From Caulobacteraceae bacterium UBA6225 (GTDB taxonomy: Bacteria; Pseudomonadota; Alphaproteobacteria; Caulobacterales; Caulobacteraceae), in NCBI GenBank assembly GCA_002441055.1, contig DJWR01000219.1, forward strand, positions 1 through 6,230: a stretch of 6,230 nt of DNA. The letters run 5' to 3'. The position numbers and the translations under genes were made by a program. The notes beneath the pieces are model-generated. The model was not told the DNA's origin. It saw only the letters and a list, made by a program, of their open reading frames with translations, and did no database searches. Of this stretch, positions 1 through 4,916 are shown piece after piece (positions within the stretch are counted from its first letter, which is position 1; each line of letters starts with the position of its first letter).

Positions 1-39
1 CGAGGCCCAGTGGGGGCAGTTTCTTGCTCTGAGCGCGCC

Positions 40-68
40 TTGACGCCCCGGCCCGCGCATGCGATGAG
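40..68 (+). promoter_or_regulatory. Possible promoter of the ilv leader transcript
   Basis: TTGACG at 40-45 is a good match to an alphaproteobacterial housekeeping -35 box. The hexamer 17 nt downstream, GATGAG at 63-68, is a poor -10. If it is real, transcription would begin near 75, upstream of the GTG leader start at 97 but downstream of the ATG at 64. The -10 is weak and no second box supports it, so this is tentative. Confidence 0.3.
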
Positions 69-96
69 CGGGAAACACCCTATCTGGAGAACGCGC

Positions 97-132
97 GTGC
101 GCGTCAGCATCGTACTTAAGTGGCGACCTTAG
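97..132 (+). CDS. Candidate ilv leader peptide (attenuation control)
   Basis: A GTG start at 97 is preceded by GGAGA at 86-90 with 6 nt spacing and opens an 11-codon frame reading MRVSIVLKWRP, ending in TAG at 130-132. Five of the 11 codons specify branched-chain residues if the initiating GTG is counted (GTG, GTC, ATC, GTA, CTT), with Ile-Val-Leu consecutive at 109-117. This is the composition expected of a leader peptide that senses Val/Ile/Leu-tRNA charging. An in-frame ATG at 64 would lengthen it to 22 residues but lacks a visible ribosome site, so the GTG is preferred. The GTG sits in the loop of a short palindrome (ACGCG 91-95 with CGCGT 100-104). The peptide probably has no function once made: its translation is the signal. 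No homology search was possible; the call rests on composition, position and the downstream hairpins. Confidence 0.6.
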   Translation: MRVSIVLKWRP

Positions 133-179
133 ACGGGCCGATTTCGATCGGCGCGAACGAGGTCGCTTGCACCAGGCCC
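122..179 (+). promoter_or_regulatory. Mutually exclusive leader hairpins (pause and antiterminator elements)
   Basis: Three pairings can be read directly. GCGACCT at 123-129 is perfectly complementary to AGGTCGC at 160-166, and G122-T167 can add a wobble pair. Inside it, GCCGAT 137-142 pairs with ATCGGC 147-152 around a TTCG loop. GGGCC at 135-139 is also complementary to GGCCC at 175-179, which is the 5' arm of the terminator. A ribosome stalled on the Ile-Val-Leu codons at 109-117 would cover 123-129, break the outer stem and favour 135-139 pairing with 175-179, so that the terminator cannot form. A ribosome reaching the stop at 130 would mask 135-139 and let the terminator form. Pairings are seen; the switching model is inferred from classical amino-acid attenuators. 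Confidence 0.55.
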
Positions 180-196
180 CCCAGCGGGCCTTTTTT
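174..196 (+). terminator. Rho-independent attenuator upstream of ilvI
   Basis: AGGCCC at 174-179 pairs with GGGCCT at 186-191 around a 6-nt loop, and the 3' arm runs into a tract of six T at 191-196. The hairpin lies 35 nt upstream of the ilvI start and after the leader peptide stop, which is where an attenuator belongs. I recall that the Caulobacter ilvBN operon was reported to be controlled by attenuation. A constitutive terminator of an upstream gene is an alternative, but the leader ORF between makes that less likely. Confidence 0.7.
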
Positions 197-231
197 ATTG
201 CCCTGAAGGCCAGCCTAAGAAGGCCACTGCC

Positions 232-2034
232 ATGACCGCCCACCAGACCATCACCGCCCCCGAGGCCGCCGACACCGAAATGATGAGCGGCGCCGAGATC
301 GTCGTCCGCTCGCTCCTCGACCAGGGCGTAGAGGTCCTGTTCGGCTATCCGGGCGGGGCGGTGCTGCCGATCTATGACGCGCTGTTCGCCGAGCCGCGGC
401 TGCGCCACATCCTGGTGCGCCATGAACAGGGCGCGACCCACGCGGCCGAGGGCTATGCCCGCTCCACCGGCAAGCCGGGCGTCGTCCTGGTCACCTCGGG
501 GCCCGGCGCGACCAATGCGGTCACCGGCATTGTCGATGCTTTGATGGACTCCATTCCCCTGGTGGTCATCACCGGCCAGGTCGCCACCCACCTGATCGGC
601 ACCGACGCCTTCCAGGAGTGCGACACGATCGGCATCACCCGCTCGATCACCAAGCACAACTATCTGGTCAAGAACGTCGACGATCTGCCCCGGATCATGC
701 ACGAGGCCTTCCACATCGCCACCTCGGGCCGCCCCGGCCCCGTGGTTATCGACATTCCCAAGGACGTGCAGTTTGGCAAGGCGGCCTATCAGGGTCCGCA
801 GGCCGTCACCCACGCCCATGACTACCGCCCGCAGGTCAAGGGCGACGCCGGCCGCATCGCCGAGGCCGTCACCCTGATCGCCCAGTCGCGCCGGCCGATC
901 CTCTATACCGGCGGCGGCGTGATCAACGCCGGTCCCCGGGCGGCGGCCCTGCTGCGGGAGTTCGCCGAACTGACCGGCGCGCCGGTGACCTCGACCCTGA
1001 TGGGCCTGGGCGCCTTCCCGGCGTCTGATCCCAAGTGGCTGGGCATGCTGGGCATGCATGGCAGCTTTGAAGCCAACCACGCCATGCACGACTGCGACGT
1101 CATGGTGGCGCTGGGCGCCCGCTTTGACGACCGGGTCACCGGCCGCCTGGACGCATTTGCCCCCACCTCGCGCAAGATCCACGTGGACATCGACGCCTCG
1201 TCCATCGGCAAGAATGTCCGCTGCGACGTGGGCATCGTCGGCGACGCCGCCAGCGTCCTGGAAGACATGATCGCCGCCTGGAAGGCCATGCGCCTGTCGG
1301 TGGACAAGACCGCTCTGGCCGAATGGTGGAAGCAGATCGATGTCTGGCGGGCGCGCGACTGCTTCGCCTACACGCCGGACTCCAAGCTCATCAAGCCGCA
1401 GCAGGCGGTCGAGCGGCTGTACCACCACGCCAAGGACAAGGACGTCTACATCACCACCGAGGTCGGCCAGCATCAGATGTGGGCTGCCCAGTATTTCCGG
1501 TTCGAAGACCCCAACCGCTGGATGACCTCGGGCGGCCTGGGCACCATGGGCTATGGCCTACCCGCCGCCGTCGGCGTGCAGATCGCCCACCCGGACTCGC
1601 TGGTCATCGACATCGCCGGCGACGCCAGCGTCCAGATGACCATGCAGGAAATGGCCACGGCTATTCAGTACGACCTGCCGATCAAGATCTTCATCCTGAA
1701 CAACGAATGGATGGGCATGGTCCGCCAGTGGCAGCAGCTGCTGCATGGCGAGCGCTACTCCCACTCCTATTCCGACAGCCTGCCGGACTTCGTGAAGATG
1801 GCCGAGGCCTTCGGCGCCGTCGGCCTGCGGGCCGAGCATCCGGGCGAACTGGACGACAAGATCGCCGAGATGATCTCCGTCCGCCGTCCCGTGTTGTTCG
1901 ACTGCCGGGTGACCAAGGAAGAGAACTGCTTCCCCATGATCCCCTCGGGCAAGGCGCACAACGAGATGATCCTGGCCCAGGAATCCCGCGACCTCGGCTC
2001 CATCATCGACGACGCCGGCAAGCGGCTGGTCTAG
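232..2034 (+). CDS. ilvI: Acetolactate (acetohydroxyacid) synthase, large catalytic subunit
   Basis: This cytoplasmic ThDP- and FAD-dependent enzyme condenses two pyruvates to 2-acetolactate, or pyruvate with 2-oxobutyrate to acetohydroxybutyrate, the first common step of branched-chain amino acid synthesis. At 600 residues it has normal family length. The N-terminal ThDP-binding domain (about 18-185) carries FGYPGG and RHEQGA with catalytic Glu65. A central FAD-binding domain follows (about 205-345), then the C-terminal ThDP domain (about 405-555) with GDAS at 463-466 and NN at 490-491, then MVRQWQ including Trp500. GDAS replaces the usual GDGS, as in many alphaproteobacterial homologues. 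GQVATHLIGTDAFQ (115-128) is the herbicide-site loop. The ATG is supported by AGAAGG at 218-223, 8 nt upstream. The partner subunit ilvH lies 1.1 kb downstream instead of adjacent. The symbol ilvB is also used for this gene. Confidence 0.97.
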   Translation: MTAHQTITAPEAADTEMMSGAEIVVRSLLDQGVEVLFGYPGGAVLPIYDALFAEPRLRHILVRHEQGATHAAEGYARSTGKPGVVLVTSGPGATNAVTGIVDALMDSIPLVVITGQVATHLIGTDAFQECDTIGITRSITKHNYLVKNVDDLPRIMHEAFHIATSGRPGPVVIDIPKDVQFGKAAYQGPQAVTHAHDYRPQVKGDAGRIAEAVTLIAQSRRPILYTGGGVINAGPRAAALLREFAELTGAPVTSTLMGLGAFPASDPKWLGMLGMHGSFEANHAMHDCDVMVALGARFDDRVTGRLDAFAPTSRKIHVDIDASSIGKNVRCDVGIVGDAASVLEDMIAAWKAMRLSVDKTALAEWWKQIDVWRARDCFAYTPDSKLIKPQQAVERLYHHAKDKDVYITTEVGQHQMWAAQYFRFEDPNRWMTSGGLGTMGYGLPAAVGVQIAHPDSLVIDIAGDASVQMTMQEMATAIQYDLPIKIFILNNEWMGMVRQWQQLLHGERYSHSYSDSLPDFVKMAEAFGAVGLRAEHPGELDDKIAEMISVRRPVLFDCRVTKEENCFPMIPSGKAHNEMILAQESRDLGSIIDDAGKRLV

Positions 2035-2051
2035 TCGGCTCCGTCCACGCA

Positions 2052-2081
2052 TTGACAGGCCGTCCCACGACGGGGCAACAT
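2052..2081 (+). promoter_or_regulatory. Possible promoter ahead of the DUF4262 gene
   Basis: A perfect TTGACA at 2052-2057 lies in the 71-nt gap after ilvI. The best -10 candidate is CAACAT at 2076-2081, 18 nt away, a weak match. It could give the inserted genes and ilvH transcription independent of the attenuator. It remains tentative because the -10 is poor. Confidence 0.25.
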
Positions 2082-2105
2082 CCTCCGAACAAACGGAGAA
2101 CGCAG

Positions 2106-2624
2106 ATGGTCTTCGCATGGTTGGCCTGGAACGGCATTCGCAAGAAGCTGGATCGATACGGCTGGACGATTATCGCGGTCGATGAGGGCGAGAGCGGACC
2201 GCCGTTCGCCTACACCATCGGGCTCCCGGCCAAGTTTGGCTCGCCCGAACTGTGTGTGGCTGGACTGTCTTCGCGCGCCGCAAACGAGCTTCTTGGAAAG
2301 CTCGTGGAGGACGTAGGTGCGGGGCGGCTATCGTTAGACGGCGATCATATCCCTGCGGGGATTCATGAAGCGCAGGACTGTGTTTGGCGCCGGGTGCATC
2401 CTAGCCAGTTTGTCGGCGACAACTTCGGCGCCCTGCTCCGTTGGCGAGACGAAAACGGCGCGGCCTCGCCGCCCGAAGCCTATCAGTGGGTCTGGCCCGA
2501 CGATGAGGGACGCCTTCCCTTCAACGCCGAGTGCCGCCTTGAGGTGCGCATGATGCAGCCACCATTGTGGGCGCCATACGATCCGGAATGGTGGGCGCCC
2601 CTGGCCAAGGAGGCCGGGGTTTGA
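2106..2624 (+). CDS. DUF4262 domain protein
   Basis: A 172-residue protein whose features match the DUF4262 family, which has no established function that I know of. The signature is visible as YGW at 18-20, FAYTIGL at 34-40, PEL at 47-49 followed by a hydrophobic GL, and QWVWPD at 127-132 near the end. There is no signal peptide or membrane segment, so it should be cytoplasmic. The frame is open well upstream of 2106, but that stretch overlaps ilvI. The ATG at 2106 has GGAG at 2095-2098 with 7 nt spacing and begins the conserved domain at the right place. The gene sits between the two acetolactate synthase subunit genes, where nothing ties it to amino acid synthesis. It uses CTA (2328-2330) and TTA (2334-2336) codons, unusual for such GC-rich DNA, which hints at later acquisition. 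Family assignment is from motif memory. Confidence 0.8.
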   Translation: MVFAWLAWNGIRKKLDRYGWTIIAVDEGESGPPFAYTIGLPAKFGSPELCVAGLSSRAANELLGKLVEDVGAGRLSLDGDHIPAGIHEAQDCVWRRVHPSQFVGDNFGALLRWRDENGAASPPEAYQWVWPDDEGRLPFNAECRLEVRMMQPPLWAPYDPEWWAPLAKEAGV

Positions 2625-2654
2625 CTGTGCACCGCGGCTGGCCTAGGGGCCGTG

Positions 2655-2694
2655 CGTCCTTCGAGGCTCGCTTTGCTCGCACCTCAGGATGAGG
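2655..2694 (+). repeat. Palindromic intergenic repeat, left copy
   Basis: This 40-nt unit has outer arm CGTCCTTCGAGG (2655-2666), a 15-nt core (2667-2681) and inner arm CCTCAGGATGAGG (2682-2694). Both arms occur in perfect inverted form in the second copy at 2736-2775. The core contains the direct repeat CTCGC-TTTG-CTCGC and does not itself fold. I recall very similar sequences dispersed between genes in Caulobacterales and Rhizobiales genomes; copy number here cannot be judged from one window. Confidence 0.8.
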
Positions 2695-2719
2695 ACCGTG
2701 GGTAGGGCATCGCGCTCTC

Positions 2720-2738
2720 AGGGCGTTTCAGTCGCCCT
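2720..2738 (+). repeat. Small hairpin between the inverted repeats
   Basis: AGGGCG at 2720-2725 pairs with CGCCCT at 2733-2738 around a 7-nt loop. Its 3' arm runs 3 nt into the right repeat copy. No T tract follows, so it does not look like a terminator. It may cap the larger hairpin formed by the two repeat copies, or be chance in GC-rich DNA. Confidence 0.35.
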
Positions 2739-2775
2739 CATCCTGAGGCGCCCGCGCAGCGGGCCTCGAAGGACG
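2736..2775 (-). repeat. Palindromic intergenic repeat, right copy (inverted)
   Basis: This copy is the inverse of the one at 2655-2694: inner arm CCTCATCCTGAGG (2736-2748) and outer arm CCTCGAAGGACG (2764-2775) match perfectly, 13 and 12 nt. The 15-nt core (2749-2763) is unrelated to the left core and largely forms its own hairpin, GCCCGC 2750-2755 with GCGGGC 2759-2764 around GCA. The two copies are 41 nt apart and could fold into one long hairpin in the transcript between the DUF4262 and GIY-YIG genes. The last base lies in the ribosome site (GAGGG 2775-2779) of the next gene. Confidence 0.8.
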
Positions 2776-2786
2776 AGGGCGGCCGC

Positions 2787-3113
2787 GTGAGCGCCTGGGT
2801 CTACATGCTGAGGTGCGCCGATGGCTCATACTATGTCGGCTCGCATCGCGGTGAGGATGTCCAAACTCGCGTAGGCCAACATCAGGCCGGAGAGGGCGGC
2901 AATTACACACTGCGGCAGCGCCCCGTGAGCCTCGTCTGGTGCGAAGAGTTCCAGCGCATCACCGACGCCATCGCCTTCGAGCGAAAGGTCAAGGGTTGGT
3001 CCCGCGCCAAGAAGGAAGCCCTCATCTCCGGCGACTGGACCACCGTAAGTGCTCTGAGCCGTCGTCGAAGCGGCCAGCCGCAGTTGCCCCTGAGCCGCTC
3101 CTGTGACACCTGA
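2787..3113 (+). CDS. Small GIY-YIG domain nuclease
   Basis: A 108-residue protein that is almost entirely one GIY-YIG domain, of the short single-domain (UPF0213/YhbQ-like) type. The hallmark VYM (5-7, for GIY) and YVG (16-18, for YIG) are 8 residues apart. They are followed by Arg28 in RVGQH and by Glu65 in FERKVKGWSR, the expected metal-binding glutamate, so the active site looks intact. The family cuts DNA in repair, restriction or mobility; the substrate of the short forms is not settled. It starts at GTG 2787, with GAGGG at 2775-2779 and 7 nt spacing. The start is only 11 nt after a palindromic repeat. The C-terminal tail (about 89-108, Arg/Ser/Pro rich) lies outside the domain and looks unconserved. 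ilvH begins 27 nt downstream, so the two are probably co-transcribed. A DNA-repair role and a role tied to the repeat are both open. Confidence 0.88.
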   Translation: MSAWVYMLRCADGSYYVGSHRGEDVQTRVGQHQAGEGGNYTLRQRPVSLVWCEEFQRITDAIAFERKVKGWSRAKKEALISGDWTTVSALSRRRSGQPQLPLSRSCDT

Positions 3114-3140
3114 ACGGCCGAGCCTAGAGAAGAGACCTTG

Positions 3141-3689
3141 ATGCCCGATCCCCAGCCCGCCTCCGTCTATGACCTCGACCACAAGGCCGAGGTGGAGAAC
3201 CTCGCCACCTTCGCCGTGCTGGTGGACAATGAGCCCGGCGTCCTGCATCGGCTGGTCGGGCTGTTCGCGGCCCGGGGCTACAATATCGAAAGCCTGACCG
3301 TCGCCGAGACCGACCGCAACGCCCACACCAGCCGGGTGACCATCGTCACCCGCGGCACGCCCCATGTGCTGGGTCAGATCGAGGCCCAGCTGGAGAAGAT
3401 GGTCTCCACCCGCCACGTCCAGGACGTGACCCGGGACCCCAACGGTCTGGAGCGGGAACTGGCCCTGGTGAAGGTCAAGAGCCTGGGCGCCGAACGGGTC
3501 GAGGCCCTGCGGGTGGCCGACATCTTCCGCGCCCGGGTGATCGACACCACCCATGAGAGCTTCGTCTTCGAGATCACCGGCGCGCCGAACAAGATCGACA
3601 AGTTCGCCGAACTGATGCGGCCGCTGGGCCTTGTGGAACTGTCGCGCACCGGCGTGCTTTCCATCACGCGGGGGGCCGACGCCCTCTAG
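3141..3689 (+). CDS. ilvH: Acetolactate synthase, small regulatory subunit
   Basis: This 182-residue protein binds the catalytic subunit IlvI, raises its activity and, in the family, carries the valine feedback site. The N-terminal ACT domain (about 22-96) shows FAVLVDNEPGVLHR and RGYNIESLTV, with the Gly-x-Leu and NIESL elements that form the effector pocket in E. coli IlvH. The C-terminal small-subunit domain (about 104-180) shows ERELALVKV, IFRARVID and SRTGVLSITRG. The ATG at 3141 is chosen; a TTG at 3138 directly upstream is in frame. The purine run AGAGAAGAGA (3126-3135) serves as a weak ribosome site. It is slightly longer than the E. coli protein because of a 20-residue N-terminal extension. 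It normally follows ilvI directly but is here separated by two unrelated genes. The symbol ilvN is also used. Confidence 0.96.
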   Translation: MPDPQPASVYDLDHKAEVENLATFAVLVDNEPGVLHRLVGLFAARGYNIESLTVAETDRNAHTSRVTIVTRGTPHVLGQIEAQLEKMVSTRHVQDVTRDPNGLERELALVKVKSLGAERVEALRVADIFRARVIDTTHESFVFEITGAPNKIDKFAELMRPLGLVELSRTGVLSITRGADAL

Positions 3690-3698
3690 GAGTACGGC

Positions 3699-4520
3699 AT
3701 GGCGAACAGGATGCAGCGAGCGGCCGTAGGACTGGCCCTCAGCCTCACGGCCGCCACCCCGAGCCTCGCCCAGCAGACCGATGTGATCCCGTCCGCGGGC
3801 TCGCCCTACCCGCCGCCGGACCCCCGCGACTGGTGGAGCGCCGAGCGCCCGCCGTCCCCGGACGCCGCCGATCCGATGGCCCGGCGACGACTGCCCCGGG
3901 GCGGCCCGCCGCCGGTGGTCACGCCTGTCGAACCCACCCTCTACCGCCTCTGGGGCCTGCAGCCCCTGCAGACCCAGGTGGTCTATGGCGGCGAGGCGAT
4001 GATTGAGGTCTGGCGCAGGCCCTCCAACAGCGTCGACCAGATGGTCATCCGTCTGACCGCCCGGCGGGATGGCGAGGCCTTCGCCCAGGTCCGCGCAGGG
4101 CGCGCCTGCTGTGAGCCCGACATCGCCCGGCGGGTCGGGTTCGATGTGGAGCTTCCCGCCGGCTATCGCAGCCGCATCCTTGAGCTGGCCCAAGCCCCGG
4201 TCTGGAACAGCCCCCGGGACGCCGTCGCCCAGGAGGGGAACGCCAGCGTCGGCTCCATCTGTCTGGACGGCGTGGCCTATGACCTCATTCGGTTGACCGA
4301 GGACGCCGGCGGGGTCCTGCGCCGCGACTGCGAGGACGCCGAGGTGGGTGAAGCCGCCGACCTGCTGGAGACCGCGTTCGGCGCGGCCCTCGGCCATGAG
4401 CCGCGGATCGACGTCCTGTTGCCCGATGGCGCAGACTTTTCCCGCGAGCGGGCGGCCTATGAGGCTCTGATCGTCGAAGGTGGCCGCATCAAGCCCGAGG
4501 ATCCGCCCCGGTCGCCCTGA
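3699..4520 (+). CDS. Predicted secreted/periplasmic protein of unknown function
   Basis: I do not recognise this 273-residue protein. It begins with a clear Sec signal peptide: basic MANRMQR, a hydrophobic stretch at about 8-18, and SLA at 22-24 before a likely cut, giving a mature start at QQ. A Pro-rich, probably disordered linker runs from about 31 to 79. A folded part follows from about 80, with four cysteines (137, 138, 188, 211) that could form disulfides in the periplasm. No lipobox, membrane anchor or catalytic motif is visible. AGGAG at 3688-3692 overlaps the ilvH stop codon and sits 6 nt from the ATG, so it is probably co-transcribed and translationally coupled with ilvH. The position alone does not imply a role in amino acid synthesis. 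Base composition resembles the ilv genes. It is a real gene by signal peptide, ribosome site and coding character. Confidence 0.85.
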   Translation: MANRMQRAAVGLALSLTAATPSLAQQTDVIPSAGSPYPPPDPRDWWSAERPPSPDAADPMARRRLPRGGPPPVVTPVEPTLYRLWGLQPLQTQVVYGGEAMIEVWRRPSNSVDQMVIRLTARRDGEAFAQVRAGRACCEPDIARRVGFDVELPAGYRSRILELAQAPVWNSPRDAVAQEGNASVGSICLDGVAYDLIRLTEDAGGVLRRDCEDAEVGEAADLLETAFGAALGHEPRIDVLLPDGADFSRERAAYEALIVEGGRIKPEDPPRSP

Positions 4521-4540
4521 CGCGCCCAGCGCGAAAGCCC

Positions 4541-4569
4541 TTCAAATTCCAGGCGCCCAGCCCTATATT
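4541..4569 (+). promoter_or_regulatory. Promoter of the tmRNA gene
   Basis: TTCAAA at 4541-4546 and TATATT at 4564-4569 are separated by exactly 17 nt, a good housekeeping promoter for a strongly expressed RNA. Transcription would start near 4576, the first base of the hairpin that begins the acceptor piece. The promoter lies in the 55-nt gap after the preceding gene, which has no visible terminator. Confidence 0.65.
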
Positions 4570-4656
4570 CAATCTGTCCGGCTCGCCGGACTATGGAGAT
4601 AAACGCGCACGTCATAAGCGGACTGGACCCGGGTGCGATTCCCGGCGGCTCCACCA

Positions 4657-4686
4657 AATCCTTCTCCGGGTATCGCCGGGCGGTCT
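4657..4686 (+). other. Intervening segment removed from the tmRNA precursor
   Basis: These 30 nt lie between the CCA end of the acceptor piece and the GGGGCCG start of the coding piece. By analogy with other permuted tmRNA genes, the segment is cut out during tRNA-type end processing (RNase P at 4686/4687 and 3' trimming after 4656), leaving two RNAs held together by base pairing. The boundaries follow directly from the acceptor stem. Confidence 0.85.
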
Positions 4687-4766
4687 GGGGCCGATCAGCA
4701 TCGACAGACGTCTAAAGGTGTTGCTTTCTCTCGGCTTGGCCCACCGTTTCGGGCCTTAATCTAAAT

Positions 4767-4808
4767 GCGAACGATAACTTCGCTGAAGAAGTCCGTCTGG
4801 CTGCGTAA
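4767..4808 (+). CDS. tmRNA proteolysis tag reading frame
   Basis: From the likely resume codon GCG at 4767 the frame reads ANDNFAEEVRLAA, then TAA at 4806-4808. With the alanine carried by tmRNA itself, the added tag would be 14 residues, AANDNFAEEVRLAA. This is very close to the Caulobacter tag AANDNFAEEFAVAA and keeps the C-terminal Ala-Ala that ClpXP-type proteases recognise. It has no start codon or ribosome site, as expected, because ribosomes enter by trans-translation. Confidence 0.93.
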   Translation, partial: ANDNFAEEVRLAA

Positions 4809-4866
4809 GCGGTCCGATAGATTTCGACCTAAACTCCTAGTGTCTTAGCAGCGCTAGGCGGGGCCG

Positions 4867-4894
4867 GGAGGGGGCCTTGCAACAGAACCCCTCC
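4867..4894 (+). terminator. Possible weak terminator after tmRNA
   Basis: GGAGGGG at 4867-4873 is perfectly complementary to CCCCTCC at 4888-4894 across a 14-nt loop, followed by the pyrimidine-rich ACCTTTCC. There is no real T tract. It lies between the convergent tmRNA and acetyltransferase genes, where a terminator for either would be expected. The long loop and missing T run keep confidence low. Confidence 0.3.
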
Positions 4895-4916
4895 ACCTTT
4901 CCATCGCCCAAGCCGA

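Larger units (their letters stand above)
4576..4858 (+). ncRNA. ssrA: Permuted two-piece tmRNA (transfer-messenger RNA)
   Basis: tmRNA, charged with alanine and bound by SmpB, rescues stalled ribosomes and adds a degradation tag. This gene has the circularly permuted order known from alphaproteobacteria. The acceptor piece (about 4576-4656) comes first and ends in T stem CCGGG/CCCGG (4629-4633, 4641-4645) with loop TGCGATT, acceptor strand CGGCTCC (4646-4652) and encoded ACCA (4653-4656). The coding piece starts with GGGGCCG (4687-4693), which pairs fully with 4646-4652 including one G-U. A D-arm-like ATCGACAG follows, then a GGCCC/GGGCC hairpin (4738-4742, 4751-4755) where a pseudoknot is expected, then the tag frame. 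GACGT (4707-4711) can pair with ACGTC (4609-4613), joining the two pieces. A hairpin GTCCGG-CTCG-CCGGAC (4576-4591) opens the acceptor piece. The 5' end is set by the promoter; the 3' end is approximate, placed after the stem 4836-4842 with 4852-4858. Confidence 0.93.

Noticed and set aside
1..43. Possible tail of an upstream plus-strand gene ending in TGA at 41-43 (reads EAQWGQFLALSAP).
   Set aside because: Only 13 codons are visible and I recognise no family; any GC-rich edge could give this.
64..132. ATG at 64 as the leader peptide start, giving 22 residues.
   Set aside because: No ribosome site precedes it, whereas GGAGA lies 6 nt before the in-frame GTG at 97; kept only as an alternative.
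2060..2073. Hairpin CCGTC/GACGG as a terminator after ilvI.
   Set aside because: Only 5 bp and no T tract; read-through to ilvH would be expected.
1323..2105. Upstream open extension of the DUF4262 reading frame.
   Set aside because: It overlaps ilvI in another frame, reads as low-complexity Arg/Ala/Gly-rich shadow sequence, and the ribosome site is at 2095-2098.
2655..2775. CRISPR array or insertion sequence end.
   Set aside because: There are only two copies in inverted orientation, no regular spacers, no transposase and no target duplication visible.
2826..4397. Long minus-strand open frame (523 codons) antisense to the GIY-YIG, ilvH and secreted-protein genes.
   Set aside because: It is a typical shadow in GC-rich DNA: it opposes three well-supported genes and has Gly/Asp/His/Gln-rich composition without domain motifs.
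4618..4656. Stand-alone tRNA gene, suggested by the T arm and CCA.
   Set aside because: No anticodon arm or 5' acceptor strand precedes it; the matching 5' strand lies downstream at 4687, as in permuted tmRNA.
4457..4657. Minus-strand ORF of 66 codons ending over the preceding gene.
   Set aside because: Its start is the antisense of the tmRNA CCA end and T arm, a well-known artefact.
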